The notes: generated by a model from the letters alone, not told the origin. Positions 1 through 8,109 are shown, numbered from the stretch's first letter. The stretch: DNA of 33,231 bases from Actinoplanes solisilvae (GCF_003999975.1 NZ_RJAC01000044.1:1-33231), one strand, 5' to 3'. A program made the numbers and translations.

Positions 1-67
1 GAGCGCACGGCCGCGCCCGCAGAGCTCCGGAACCTCGTCCCCATCCATCAACCCAGTGTAGGTCGAA

Positions 68-171
68 TACCAGGTACCAGTCCGGCCGGTATCGCCAGGC
101 ATACCAAGTCATCTCAAAGTGCCCTCTTGCCGATGCGAATACGCCGACGCAGTATCGCCTTGATACCAGGT
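68..171. promoter_or_regulatory. Operator-like repeats upstream of the first oxidoreductase
   Basis: Two related imperfect inverted repeats lie upstream of the first gene. GGTATCGCC followed by ATACCAAGT is at 89-109, and AGTATCGCC followed by ATACCAGGT is at 151-171; a further ATACCAGGT is at 68-76. The second copy contains the exact arms GTATC (152-156) and GATAC (162-166). It overlaps a possible promoter with -35 TTGCCG at 127-132 and -10 CAGTAT at 150-155 (17-bp spacer). The three ATACCAGGT-like units start 33 and 62 bp apart, close to whole helical turns. I infer a repressor or activator site; the regulator is not identifiable here. Confidence 0.35.
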
Positions 172-190
172 GCAAGAGAGGAACTGAGAG

Positions 191-1174
191 ATGCGTGCTG
201 TGGGCTTGACCGACTTCGGTGGCCCCGACGTCCTGCGGGTCGTCGAGCTTCCCGAACCGCACGCCGGCTACGGCGAGATCCGGATCCAGGTACGCGCCGC
301 GGCGGTGAGCCCGGCCGACACCCTGCTGCGGGCCGGCGCTCTGGCCTGGGCGCTGCGCGACGCGCCGGGGCCGTACGTGCCCGGCATGGACGTCGCCGGT
401 GTCGTTGACGAGATCGGCCCGGGAACGGTCACCGACCTCGCACCCGGCGACCCGGTGATGGCCATGGTCCTACCCGTCGTGCCTCGCCCGGACGGAGGCC
501 TCGACTACAACGGCGGCGGCTACGCCGAACACGTCGTGCTCGCCGCCGACGCGGTCACCCGGGCACCGCGGGGACTCGACCATGCGGCCGCGGCGACCCT
601 GCCGATGAACGGGCTGACTGCCCTGCTGACCCTCGACCAGCTCGCGCTCGCACCAGGGTCGACTCTCGCGGTGACCGGGGCGGCGGGCGCGGTCGGCGGC
701 TATGTGGTGCAGATGGCCGCGGCCGCCGGGGTCATCGTGATCGCCGACGCCGCACCGTCGGACGAGGCCCTCGTCCGCAAGTCCGGCGCCACCGAGATCG
801 TCGCCCGCGGCGACGACGTCGCCCGCCGCATCCGCGACCTGCACCCCGGCGGCGTGGACGCGGTCGTCGACGCAGCGCTGGTCGGCCCCCAGGTCGTCGA
901 CGCCGTACGGGATGGCGGCAGCCTCGTACTGCTGCGCGGCAACGGCGAACCCGGCGCCTACGCGGCCACCGCCGGACGCGGGATCACCGTCCGCAACCCG
1001 TTCGTCCCCGACTATGCCGGTCGCCCCGACCGGCTGGCCGAACTGCGCCGCCTCACCGAGAACGGCGTCCTGCTCCCCCACGTCGCGCGCACCTTCACCC
1101 CGGCCGAGGCGCCCGACGCGCACCGGCTGCTCGAAGCCGGCGGCATCCGCGGCCGGCTCGTCATCACCCTCTGA
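191..1174 (+). CDS. NADP-dependent quinone oxidoreductase-like (zeta-crystallin type MDR)
   Basis: The 327-residue protein has the medium-chain dehydrogenase/reductase layout. An N-terminal GroES-like domain (about residues 1-125) includes the stretch VPGMDVAGVVDEIGPG. A Rossmann domain follows, with the nucleotide-binding motif VTGAAGAVGG near residue 160. The structural-zinc cysteine cluster of true alcohol dehydrogenases is absent, which points to the zinc-independent quinone oxidoreductase branch that reduces quinones or enones with NADPH. The ATG at 191 is preceded by GAGAGGAA at a good distance. The next gene starts 20 bp downstream, so the two are probably co-transcribed. Family assignment is solid; the substrate is unknown. 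The neighbouring SDR and exporter suggest detoxification or tailoring of a small molecule. Confidence 0.88.
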   Translation: MRAVGLTDFGGPDVLRVVELPEPHAGYGEIRIQVRAAAVSPADTLLRAGALAWALRDAPGPYVPGMDVAGVVDEIGPGTVTDLAPGDPVMAMVLPVVPRPDGGLDYNGGGYAEHVVLAADAVTRAPRGLDHAAAATLPMNGLTALLTLDQLALAPGSTLAVTGAAGAVGGYVVQMAAAAGVIVIADAAPSDEALVRKSGATEIVARGDDVARRIRDLHPGGVDAVVDAALVGPQVVDAVRDGGSLVLLRGNGEPGAYAATAGRGITVRNPFVPDYAGRPDRLAELRRLTENGVLLPHVARTFTPAEAPDAHRLLEAGGIRGRLVITL

Positions 1175-1194
1175 TCACCCTGCAAGGAGTCATC

Positions 1195-1941
1195 ATGTCC
1201 CAGCGTTTCACCGACAAGGTCATCCTGATCACCGGCGCCACCTCCGGCATGGGCCGCGCCGTGGCCGAACGGGTCGCGGCCGAAGGCGCGAAGGTCGTCC
1301 TCGCCGCCCGCAGCAAGAAGGCCGGCGACGAACTGGCCGCGAGCCTGCCCGACGCGATCTTCGTACCCACCGACGTCACCGTCGAAGCCGACGTGGCCGC
1401 CCTCGTCCGTCAGGCCGTGGAGACATACGGACGGCTCGACGGGGCCTTCAACAACGTCGGCGCCGCCACCGCGATGGGGCGGGTCACCGACGTCAGCGGC
1501 GAGGCGTGGGGCGCCGAGCTGGCCCTCAACCTCAGCAGCGTCTTCTACAGCCTGAAGTATGAGATTCCCGCGCTCACCGAAGGCGGGTCCATCGTCAACA
1601 ACGCCTCCAACCTCGGCGTCGTCGGCTCGGCCGGGATGGCCGCCTACAGCGCCGCCAAGCACGGCGTCGTCGGCCTCACCCGCTCGGCCGCGCTCGACAC
1701 CGCCGCGAACGGCATCCGCGTAAACGCCCTGACCACCGGCGGCGTCGACACCCCGCTGCTGCGCCGCAACATGGGCGACTCCCCCGACGAAGCCATGCGC
1801 TTCGCCGCCGGCCTGCACCCGATCGGCCGGATCGGGCAACCCGACGAGATCGCCGCCTTCGCCGCCTTCCTGCTCAGCGACGAAGCCAAATTCATCACCG
1901 GCGCCGCCCTCGCCATCGACGGCGGCATCACCGCCGCCTGA
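1195..1941 (+). CDS. SDR family oxidoreductase
   Basis: This is a classical short-chain dehydrogenase/reductase of 248 residues, the usual length. The cofactor motif TGATSGMG lies at residues 13-20. NNVG (86-89) replaces the common NNAG. The catalytic set is Ser138, Tyr151 and Lys155 within YSAAK. The C-terminal GGITAA end is typical of the family. It would oxidise or reduce a hydroxy/keto substrate with NAD(P). The ATG at 1195 follows a clear AAGGAG. It sits 20 bp after the quinone oxidoreductase gene and 70 bp before the MFS gene, on the same strand, so an operon is likely. Substrate unknown. Confidence 0.93.
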   Translation: MSQRFTDKVILITGATSGMGRAVAERVAAEGAKVVLAARSKKAGDELAASLPDAIFVPTDVTVEADVAALVRQAVETYGRLDGAFNNVGAATAMGRVTDVSGEAWGAELALNLSSVFYSLKYEIPALTEGGSIVNNASNLGVVGSAGMAAYSAAKHGVVGLTRSAALDTAANGIRVNALTTGGVDTPLLRRNMGDSPDEAMRFAAGLHPIGRIGQPDEIAAFAAFLLSDEAKFITGAALAIDGGITAA

Positions 1942-2011
1942 GCACCGGCGGTACGACTCACACCGGGGCGCAGTCGGCAGCCAGCCACTGCGCCCCCGGA
2001 AAGGAAACTCC

Positions 2012-3472
2012 ATGCTTCCCCCGGACCCCCGGCGCTGGAAAGCCCTCCTGTTCATCTCCATCGCCCAGCTGATGGTCGTCCTCGACGGCGCCGTCATGAA
2101 CATCGCACTCCCCTCGGCCCAGCAGGCGCTGCACTTCACCGACGGAAGCCGCCAATGGGTCGTCACCGCGTACGGCCTGGCCTTCGGTGGTCTGCTGTTG
2201 GTCGGCGGCCGGATCGGTGACATGGTCGGGCGTAAACGCGTCTTCCTGATCGCCCTCGCCGGCTTCGCGGTCGCCTCGGCCATCGGCGGCCTCGCACCGA
2301 ACGCCGCGACGTTGCTGATCGCCCGGGCCCTGCAGGGAGTTTTCGCGGCTCTGCTCGCCCCGGCCGCGCTCTCCCTGCTTTCGCTGTCGTTCACCCAGCC
2401 ACGAGAACGAGCGAAAGCGTTCGGCGTCTTCGCCGCGGTGTCCATCGCCGGTGGCGCCGTCGGCCTGATCGCCGGCGGCCTGCTCACCGAATACCTCAAC
2501 TGGCGCTTCGCGATGTTCATCCTCGTGCCCATCGCCATCCTCGGCATCCTGGGCGCCATCCCCAACGTGCACGACAACGGCGAACGGCACCGGTCCCGCA
2601 TCGACGTTCCCGGCATGCTCCTGGCCAGCCTCGGACTCGTCGGCATCGTCTACGGCTTCAGCGCCGCCGAGAGCCGCGGCTGGTCGGCGCCGGTGACCTT
2701 CGGCTCCTTCCTCCTCGGCGTGCTGCTTCTCGCGGCATTCATCGTGGTGCAGTCGCGGGTGAAAGCCCCGCTGCTGCCGCTGCGCGTCCTGACCGAACGC
2801 AACCGGGCCGCCGCGTACCTGTCGGTCGCCCTTGCCGTGGTCAGCATGTTCGGCATGTTCCTCCTCCTCAGCTACTACTTCCAGGAGGTCAAGGGATGGT
2901 CGCCGGTGATGGCCGGGCTCGCGTTCATGCCGATGGCGGTCATGCAGGCTCTCGGCGCGACCCAGGTCGGGGCCCGGCTCGCTCATCGGATCGCGCCGCG
3001 GCCGATCATGGTCGGTGGTTACCTCGTCAGCGCGGCCGGTCTCGTGCTGCTCGCCCTGCTGGACGCTAACAGCGGCTTCCTGGAGATCGCGATCGCGGAA
3101 GCCGTCGTTGGGCTCGGCATCGGCGCCGCATTCATGCCCGCGATGAGTATCTCCACGCATGGCGTCGAGCCGAAGGACGCCGGCGTCGCCTCGGCGCTGA
3201 TCAGCTCGTCACAACAGGTCGGCGGGTCGATCGGCGTCGCGCTGCTCAACACCATCGCGACCAGCTCCACCGCCTCCTACCTGGCCACCCACGGCGGCCC
3301 GGCGGCCCCCGCGCTGGTGCACGGCTACTCAGCGGCCTATTGGCTCGCCGCGGCCTTCGTCGTCGCCGCCGCGCTGGTCTCCGCGTTCCTGGTCAACGCC
3401 CGCGCCCCGAAGCACGCGTCCGAACCGGCCTCCGCCGACGCCTCGGACGTCATCCCAGTACCCACCCACTGA
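2012..3472 (+). CDS. MFS transporter, DHA2 (EmrB/QacA-like) drug exporter
   Basis: The 486-residue membrane protein has the length and hydrophobic profile of 14-helix DHA2 major-facilitator exporters. The D1 signature LDGAVMNIALP is at residues 24-34, motif A GGRIGDMVGRKR is at 65-76, and a motif-C-like AGGAVGLIAGG lies further on. Members of this family expel drugs or secondary metabolites with proton exchange across the cytoplasmic membrane. The ATG follows GGAAAGGAA. It is the third gene of the plus-strand set and is followed by a short hairpin region before the secreted NTF2-like gene. Exporting the product or substrate of the two upstream oxidoreductases is a reasonable inference, not proven. 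Confidence 0.92.
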   Translation: MLPPDPRRWKALLFISIAQLMVVLDGAVMNIALPSAQQALHFTDGSRQWVVTAYGLAFGGLLLVGGRIGDMVGRKRVFLIALAGFAVASAIGGLAPNAATLLIARALQGVFAALLAPAALSLLSLSFTQPRERAKAFGVFAAVSIAGGAVGLIAGGLLTEYLNWRFAMFILVPIAILGILGAIPNVHDNGERHRSRIDVPGMLLASLGLVGIVYGFSAAESRGWSAPVTFGSFLLGVLLLAAFIVVQSRVKAPLLPLRVLTERNRAAAYLSVALAVVSMFGMFLLLSYYFQEVKGWSPVMAGLAFMPMAVMQALGATQVGARLAHRIAPRPIMVGGYLVSAAGLVLLALLDANSGFLEIAIAEAVVGLGIGAAFMPAMSISTHGVEPKDAGVASALISSSQQVGGSIGVALLNTIATSSTASYLATHGGPAAPALVHGYSAAYWLAAAFVVAAALVSAFLVNARAPKHASEPASADASDVIPVPTH

Positions 3473-3508
3473 ACCGTCCCGCGCCGGCGGAAAGCAGCGG
3501 GACCTCCA

Positions 3509-3530
3509 GCCGCATCGGAACCGATGCGGC
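3509..3530. promoter_or_regulatory. 22-bp palindrome just upstream of the NTF2-like gene
   Basis: GCCGCATCGG, an AA centre and CCGATGCGGC form a perfect inverted repeat with 10-bp arms. It ends 18 bp before the ATG at 3549 and touches the region of the Shine-Dalgarno AAAGGAA. No T-run follows. It could be an operator, an mRNA-stability hairpin between the MFS and NTF2-like genes, or a weak attenuator. The sequence does not decide between these. Confidence 0.5.
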
Positions 3531-3548
3531 AGCGAAAGGAATAACGTC

Positions 3549-4181
3549 ATGAATAGTCAGGAAACCCGGAAGACCTCCAAGCTGCGATCCCGGGTCGCCG
3601 GGACCGCCGTGGCCGCCGCGCTACTGGCCGGTGCCGGGGCTGGCACCGCCGTCCTCACCGCCCAGTCCGCGAGCGCGCACGACCAGTCCTCGAGTGCTTC
3701 CTCCGGGCATCTGGCGGACAGGATCGACCGTCTCGAGAACGCCGAGGAGATCCGGCAGCTCAAGGCCCGCTACTTCCGCTTCGTGGATGAGAAGAAGTGG
3801 GATGACCTGGCCGCCTTGTTCACCCCCGACGCGAAGATTCTGACCGACGGGGTGCCGTTCAAGACGTCCAAGGAGTTCGCGTACACGATCCGTGACCTCA
3901 CCGGTCCGGCTCCGTCGGCGCACTCCGGAGCGATGCCGGAAATCACGATCACGGGACCGGACACAGCGACCGGGATCTGGTCGATGGAGGACATCTTGAA
4001 CGTCCCGGCGGGTCCGAACGCCATAGTCGAAGGGCACAACGGCTATGGGCAGTACCACGAGACCTACAAGAAGGTCCGTGGCCGGTGGCTGATCGACTCC
4101 ATCCTGCTGACCCGCTTCTGGGTGGAGCCGCTGCCCAGCTGGACCCCGCCGAAGACCACCGGGGCCACGAACAGCAGATGA
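3549..4181 (+). CDS. Secreted NTF2-like (SnoaL-type) domain protein
   Basis: The 210-residue protein begins with a signal peptide: basic start, hydrophobic run at about 17-37, and cleavage likely after ASA at residue 43. The mature part starts with a polar linker and then a SnoaL/NTF2-like fold. Its characteristic opening is RLENAEEIRQLKARYFRFVD (61-80), followed by the FTPDA motif. Such folds serve as ketosteroid-isomerase-like or polyketide-cyclase-like enzymes, or as ligand-binding proteins. Export is unusual, since most SnoaL-like proteins are cytoplasmic. The ATG at 3549 has AAAGGAA about 7 bp upstream. The gene ends at a strong hairpin. The fold is likely; the activity is unknown. Confidence 0.82.
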   Translation: MNSQETRKTSKLRSRVAGTAVAAALLAGAGAGTAVLTAQSASAHDQSSSASSGHLADRIDRLENAEEIRQLKARYFRFVDEKKWDDLAALFTPDAKILTDGVPFKTSKEFAYTIRDLTGPAPSAHSGAMPEITITGPDTATGIWSMEDILNVPAGPNAIVEGHNGYGQYHETYKKVRGRWLIDSILLTRFWVEPLPSWTPPKTTGATNSR

Positions 4182-4187
4182 GCGTTT

Positions 4188-4215
4188 GGCGTGTCAGGTG
4201 AAGACCTGACACGCC
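4188..4215. terminator. Strong hairpin terminator between convergent genes
   Basis: GGCGTGTCAGGT and ACCTGACACGCC form a perfect 12-bp stem around a GAAG loop. It starts 7 bp after the stop of the NTF2-like gene and 30 bp before the end of the convergent CGNR gene. There is no T-tract, as is common for actinobacterial terminators, so it may act in both directions. Confidence 0.8.
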
Positions 4216-4245
4216 ACTGCTCGATCGGGGCAACGGAGCGGCGAA

Positions 4246-4887
4246 TCACCTCGTCCGGTCGGCAGCGGCGGCCGATGCCTCACCGGCACTCCGCCGACTG
4301 CGCAGGGCGCGCACCTTGCTGCGGTTGCCACAGGTCTCCATCGAGCACCACCGGCGCCGTCCCGACGGCGACGTGTCCACGAAGATCAGGTAGCAGTCCG
4401 GGGACGAGCACTCCCGGATCCGGGTGGCGAACCGGCCACCGAAGAGGTCGACGGCGTCGCGGGCGAAGGTGGACAGCACCTGTGCTCCAGTGGCCGGTAG
4501 CCGCCAGGTCGACGTGCCGGCCAGGGCGAGCTGAGGAACCAGAGAGGGCGCGGCCGCCACTCGGTTGATCTCGGCCACGTCCTCGTCCCGGCGGGGTTCG
4601 CCACGGGCGGCGGCCCGGCCCAGTCGCCACAGCGCGTCCCGCAGCCGGTGGGCGGTGTGCAGTTCGGCGGCGTCCACCCGCACGTCTTCCGACGCCAGCC
4701 GGAGCCGGGACAGTCCGAGCCACTCGGCCAGACCGTCCGGCTGATGCAGCACCTCGTAGCGGGACAGCTCGCCGGGACCACCGGTGAGCAGTAGCTCCAG
4801 GCACAGCGATCCAGGGTCGAAGACGTACGCGGTGCCGTCCGCGGAGTAGATCACCAACCCTGTTGCTACCGACGACATGAGATCCAC
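4246..4887 (-). CDS. CGNR zinc-finger (ABATE-domain) transcriptional regulator
   Basis: This protein of up to 213 residues has the two-part layout of the CGNR family. An N-terminal alpha/beta region resembles ABATE domains (stress or ligand sensing). A C-terminal zinc finger has Cys160, Cys165, Cys181 and Cys186, the last within the signature CGNR (186-189), followed by a basic helix rich in Arg and Lys that should bind DNA. The longest frame starts at GTG 4887. ATG at 4878 is better placed behind a TATAGT -10 element and would give a near-leaderless 210-residue protein. It diverges from the alpha/beta hydrolase gene, with a perfect 30-bp palindrome between them, so it probably controls itself and the hydrolase/oxidase pair. 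Confidence 0.88.
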   Translation of the reverse strand: MDLMSSVATGLVIYSADGTAYVFDPGSLCLELLLTGGPGELSRYEVLHQPDGLAEWLGLSRLRLASEDVRVDAAELHTAHRLRDALWRLGRAAARGEPRRDEDVAEINRVAAAPSLVPQLALAGTSTWRLPATGAQVLSTFARDAVDLFGGRFATRIRECSSPDCYLIFVDTSPSGRRRWCSMETCGNRSKVRALRSRRSAGEASAAAADRTR

Positions 4888-4899
4888 TATATTCGGCCC

Positions 4900-4929
4900 T
4901 CGATGTAACCGGTATACCGGTTACATCGA
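4900..4929. promoter_or_regulatory. Perfect 30-bp palindrome, likely CGNR operator
   Basis: The half-site TCGATGTAACCGGTA is followed immediately by its exact reverse complement, with the centre between 4914 and 4915. It lies in the divergent promoter region: about 8 bp upstream of the TATAGT -10 element of the CGNR gene, and 27 bp upstream of the TTG start of the hydrolase. A dimeric regulator bound here would cover the -35 region of one promoter and the start region of the other. The CGNR protein encoded next to it is the natural candidate, by context only. Confidence 0.75.
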
Positions 4930-4956
4930 ACCGGACCCGCTTCTACGGAGATTTCC

Positions 4957-5742
4957 TTGCAGATCGACCAACGACAGATCGGCGGCGTGTTCGTCGAGCA
5001 CGCCGCCCCCGAAGGCGAGCCGGTCGCCGCGCCCGTCGTCTTCGTCCACGGCGGAAGCCACGGAAGCTGGCTCTGGGAGAACTGGCTGCCCTACTTCGCC
5101 GCGACCGGCCGGCACTGCTACGCGTTCAGCTGGTTCAACCACAACGGCTCCCAGGCACTGCCGGAAGAGCAGTTCCTTCAGCGGTCGATCGCCGCGGTCG
5201 CCGAGGAACTGGACATCGTCGTCTCGCACGCCGGCCGGACCCCGGTGCTGGTCGCGCACAGCATGGGCGCGATGGCAGTACAGAAATATGCCGAGACCCA
5301 CGATGTCGCGGCGCAGATCCTGCTCGCCCCGATCGCCGCCAAGGAGGTGGGCACCGACCCGATGCCGGTGCCGATCGACCGGACCAAGCCGTTTCCTCCG
5401 ATGCCGTACGAGATGGCGTACGACTGGTTCCTGCAGGGCTGCTCGGAACAGGACGCGCGCCGCTACTGGTCGCTGATGCCCGATGAGTCACCGACCGCGG
5501 TATGGGAGGTCGCCTCCGGCGGCGCGATCAGCGTGGACCGCACGCGGCTCGGCGGCCCGACGCTCATGGTCGGCGCCGAGAACGACATCGTCGTGCCGGC
5601 CGAGGTCGTACGACGCAGCGCCGACTACTTCGGGGCCGACTACCTGTTCCTGCCCGGCAAGGCGCACAGCATGATCCTCGAGCCCGGCTGGCAGCAGACC
5701 GCCGACCGGCTGCTCTCCTGGCTGACCCGCGCCACCTGGTAA
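4957..5742 (+). CDS. Alpha/beta hydrolase
   Basis: The 261-residue protein has the alpha/beta-hydrolase fold. An oxyanion-hole segment FVHGGSHGSW lies near residues 29-38. The nucleophile elbow is AHSMG with Ser102. A late Asp sits in GAENDIVVP, and the catalytic His is in KAHSM near the C-terminus. Such enzymes hydrolyse esters, lactones or related bonds in the cytoplasm; there is no signal peptide. The TTG start at 4957 follows ACGGAG with a 6-bp spacer and avoids an unrelated upstream frame. The FAD oxidase gene begins 29 bp downstream and is probably co-transcribed. Substrate unknown. Confidence 0.9.
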   Translation: MQIDQRQIGGVFVEHAAPEGEPVAAPVVFVHGGSHGSWLWENWLPYFAATGRHCYAFSWFNHNGSQALPEEQFLQRSIAAVAEELDIVVSHAGRTPVLVAHSMGAMAVQKYAETHDVAAQILLAPIAAKEVGTDPMPVPIDRTKPFPPMPYEMAYDWFLQGCSEQDARRYWSLMPDESPTAVWEVASGGAISVDRTRLGGPTLMVGAENDIVVPAEVVRRSADYFGADYLFLPGKAHSMILEPGWQQTADRLLSWLTRATW

Positions 5743-5771
5743 ATCCGCACAACCTCACCGGAGAGAAAATC

Positions 5772-7154
5772 ATGACCCAGCCGTTCAGCGGAGACGCTGT
5801 CGCCGAACTCACCGCCGCGACCGACGGGCCGGTGCTACTGCCCCAGGACGAGGGATACGCCGCCGAGTGCGCCGCGTACAACCTCGCCACACCTCACCGA
5901 CCGGCGATCGTCGTCGGCGCCACGAACCCCGGCGACGTCCAGGCCGCCATCCGGTTCGCGGTCGCGAACGACCTGCCGGTCGCCGTTCTGGCCACCGGCC
6001 ACTCGGCACTCTCGTCGACCGGGGCGATGCTGATCACCACCCGCCGGATGGACTCGGTGCTGATCGACCCGGAGCGGCGTACCGCCCGCATCGAGGCCGG
6101 CGTGCGCTGGCAGCAGGTCATCGACCAGGCCACCCCGCACGGGCTGGCGCCCCTGAACGGCTCCGCCCCCACCGTCGGCGCGGTCAGCTATACCCTCGGC
6201 GGCGGTCTCAGCCCCATCGGCCGCACCTTCGGCTACGCCGCCGACCACGTACGCAGCATCGACGTAGTCACCGCCGACGGCGAACTCCGCACGGCCACCC
6301 CCGAGCACGAGCCGGAGCTGTTCTGGGCGCTGCTCGGCGGCAAAGGTAACTTCGGCGTGGTCACCGCACTGGAATTCGGCCTCTTCCCGATCGACCGGAT
6401 CTACGGCGGCGCCCTCTTCTTCCCCGGCGAGCAGGCCGCCGAGGTCCTCACCGCGTGGAGCGCCTGGACGACCGACGTGCCGGACGACATGACCTCCTCG
6501 ATCGCCCTGCTCCGGTTGCCCCCGGCCCCCGAGGTGCCGGAACCGCTGCGCGGCAAGCTCGTCGTCCACGTACGAATCGCCTATGTCGGGCCGGCCGAGG
6601 TGGGCGCTCGGCTCGTCGCACCGCTGCGGGCGATCGGGCCGGCTCTGCTCGACTCTGTGACCGAGATGCCGTACTCCGCGATCGGCACCATCCACAACGA
6701 CCCACCGATGCCGATCCCGTTCCACGACCGCTCGACCCTGCTGCGCGAGCTCACCCCGGAAGCCGTCGACACGATCGTCCGCCTCGCCGGCCCGGACGCG
6801 CGAAGCCCGCTCGTCGTCCTCGAGATCAGGCACCTCGGCGGCGCCCTCGACCGCCGGCCCGAACCGGGCAACGCGATCGACACCCGCGGCTCGGCCTACC
6901 TCCTCTACGCGGTCGCCTTCGGCGGCCCCGACCAGGCCGAGACGTTCAACGGTTACCTGACCGGCCTCGTCAGCGCGCTGACGCCGTGGAGCACCGGACG
7001 GCGCTTCGTGAACTTCTTCAGCGCCGCCGACGCCACCGTCGACGGAGTGCCGGCGGGATACCGCCCGGAGACCTACCAGCGCCTGGCCGAGGCCAAGAAA
7101 GCCTACGATCCGCGGAACATCTTCCGCCCGAACCACAACATCGCGCCCGCCTGA
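5772..7154 (+). CDS. FAD-binding oxidoreductase, BBE-like (PCMH-type)
   Basis: The 460-residue protein matches the berberine-bridge-enzyme-like oxidase family. The FAD-binding PCMH domain covers about residues 40-215 and contains ATGHS, where His77 is the usual covalent FAD attachment residue. The glycine-rich TLGGGLSPIGR follows. The C-terminal BBE motif YDPRNIFRPNHNI closes the protein. The second covalent site of true BBE enzymes (a Cys) is not evident, so a mono-covalent flavin is expected. The ATG at 5772 has GGAGAGAAA upstream; the open frame extends further 5', but that part overlaps the hydrolase. It is likely co-regulated with the hydrolase by the CGNR protein. It may oxidise an alcohol, sugar or aromatic substrate. 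Confidence 0.92.
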   Translation: MTQPFSGDAVAELTAATDGPVLLPQDEGYAAECAAYNLATPHRPAIVVGATNPGDVQAAIRFAVANDLPVAVLATGHSALSSTGAMLITTRRMDSVLIDPERRTARIEAGVRWQQVIDQATPHGLAPLNGSAPTVGAVSYTLGGGLSPIGRTFGYAADHVRSIDVVTADGELRTATPEHEPELFWALLGGKGNFGVVTALEFGLFPIDRIYGGALFFPGEQAAEVLTAWSAWTTDVPDDMTSSIALLRLPPAPEVPEPLRGKLVVHVRIAYVGPAEVGARLVAPLRAIGPALLDSVTEMPYSAIGTIHNDPPMPIPFHDRSTLLRELTPEAVDTIVRLAGPDARSPLVVLEIRHLGGALDRRPEPGNAIDTRGSAYLLYAVAFGGPDQAETFNGYLTGLVSALTPWSTGRRFVNFFSAADATVDGVPAGYRPETYQRLAEAKKAYDPRNIFRPNHNIAPA

Positions 7155-7177
7155 CGCTCGGGTTTCTATCTGCCGCG

Positions 7178-7216
7178 CGCGGTGGCCCGGGCTGTTGAGC
7201 CCAACAGGCCACCGCG
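7178..7216 (+). terminator. Terminator hairpin after the FAD oxidase
   Basis: An outer stem CGCGGTGGC / GCCACCGCG (9 bp) and an inner stem CTGTTG / CAACAG around AGCC are separated by a one-sided bulge. It begins 24 bp after the stop codon. No T-run is present. A second short hairpin, GGCCCG / CGGGCC, lies at 7224-7243. Confidence 0.65.
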
Positions 7217-7394
7217 TGCTGACGGCCCGGCCCCGGACGGGCCAAACACTGGAAGATGATCTGACTTAGCGTGGAACCCCAACCAGTGCTCGGACGAGTT
7301 TCAGCAGCTCAATATAGTTTCGTCGGTGGCCCTCATTGGGCGTGGGATGGCGCCCGGATTGCGGCTATGAGCGGACGTCCAAGCGGCAATAGAC

Positions 7395-7871
7395 TTGTCC
7401 TGCCCGTTCACCGATCATGAACGGGCCTTCGGGCGGCGAGAAGTCGTGCGCCCCCAGGTACTCAACCTCAACACCGTCGTCGCCGCGATCGAAACCCTGC
7501 TACGCCGCGCCCTCGGCGAACACATCCAACTCCACACCACCCTCACCGGCGACCTGTGGCCGGTCCCGGCCGACCCCGGCCAACTCGAACAGTTCCTGGT
7601 CAACCACGCCGTCAACGCCCGCGACGCGATGCCCGACGCCGGCACCCTGAGCATCCACACCACCAACATCACGGTCGACGACACCACGACCATCACCACC
7701 GGTCACGGCCCCGCCCTACATGCCGGGCGGCACGTCAAACTCCGCCTCGCCGACACCGGCACCGGCATCCCCGCCGGTATCGTCGAACGCGTCTTCGAAC
7801 CCTTCTTCACCACCAAACCCAAAGGTGAAGGCACGGGACTACGACCGCGCGTGGGCCGCGGACGGGGTTAG
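7395..7871 (+). pseudogene. Internal fragment of a sensor histidine kinase
   Basis: The readable frame gives about 158 residues. Its middle part matches the end of a dimerisation domain and the HATPase_c domain of a histidine kinase: a stretch like the N-box, HAVNARDAMPDAGTL; the G1 box DTGTGIP; and the F-box-like VFEPFFTTKPKGEGTGL. Everything before about AFGRREVV, including the phosphorylated-His box, is missing. After GTGL the protein turns into unrelated Arg/Gly-rich sequence and stops, so the G2 box and C-terminus are lost. It cannot be a working kinase. Junctions near 7420 and 7843 mark where the fragment was cut; the downstream side joins a transposase remnant. Confidence 0.75.
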
Positions 7872-7874
7872 GTT

Positions 7875-8109
7875 GAGCCGGGCAGGGATGACCGCGTACA
7901 TCGGACCGCCCTGTACGCCAGCGGGTACAGCGCGAGGTAGCCGTAGTGCGTGCGGTGACGGACTTCCACGTACTGCATCGATTGGCCGTCTTATGTGGTG
8001 CGTCGGCGGCGAAGACCTGGTACCGCATGCCGTTGACCTGGTCGATCAGCGACAGGTGGGCGCCGGTGGCCTCGATCTTCAGCGCTCGGCCACGACCGCC
8101 CGCTCGCAC
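7875..8109 (-). pseudogene. Decayed transposase fragment, probably IS1380 family
   Basis: Reading the minus strand from 8109 gives GRGRALKIEATGAHLSLI and then NGMRYQVFAAD, which resembles the RYQVFATDT segment of IS1380-type transposases. After AADAPHKTANR the frame is lost. One base over, it continues as MQYVEVRHRTH, matching the family's LEVRHRAH segment, then diverges and stops near 7875. The N-terminal and C-terminal thirds are absent. No terminal inverted repeats could be recognised. The family call rests on memory of these short motifs and is moderate. Its position against the kinase fragment suggests an old insertion followed by deletion. Confidence 0.4.

Noticed and set aside
1..48. 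Minus-strand frame starting at ATG 48 and running off the left edge, possibly a divergent regulator
   Set aside because: Only 16 codons are visible, with no ribosome site and no recognisable motif.
7224..7243. Short hairpin GGCCCG / CGGGCC after the FAD oxidase terminator
   Set aside because: The larger hairpin at 7178-7216 is closer to the stop and explains termination; this one is expected by chance at this GC content.
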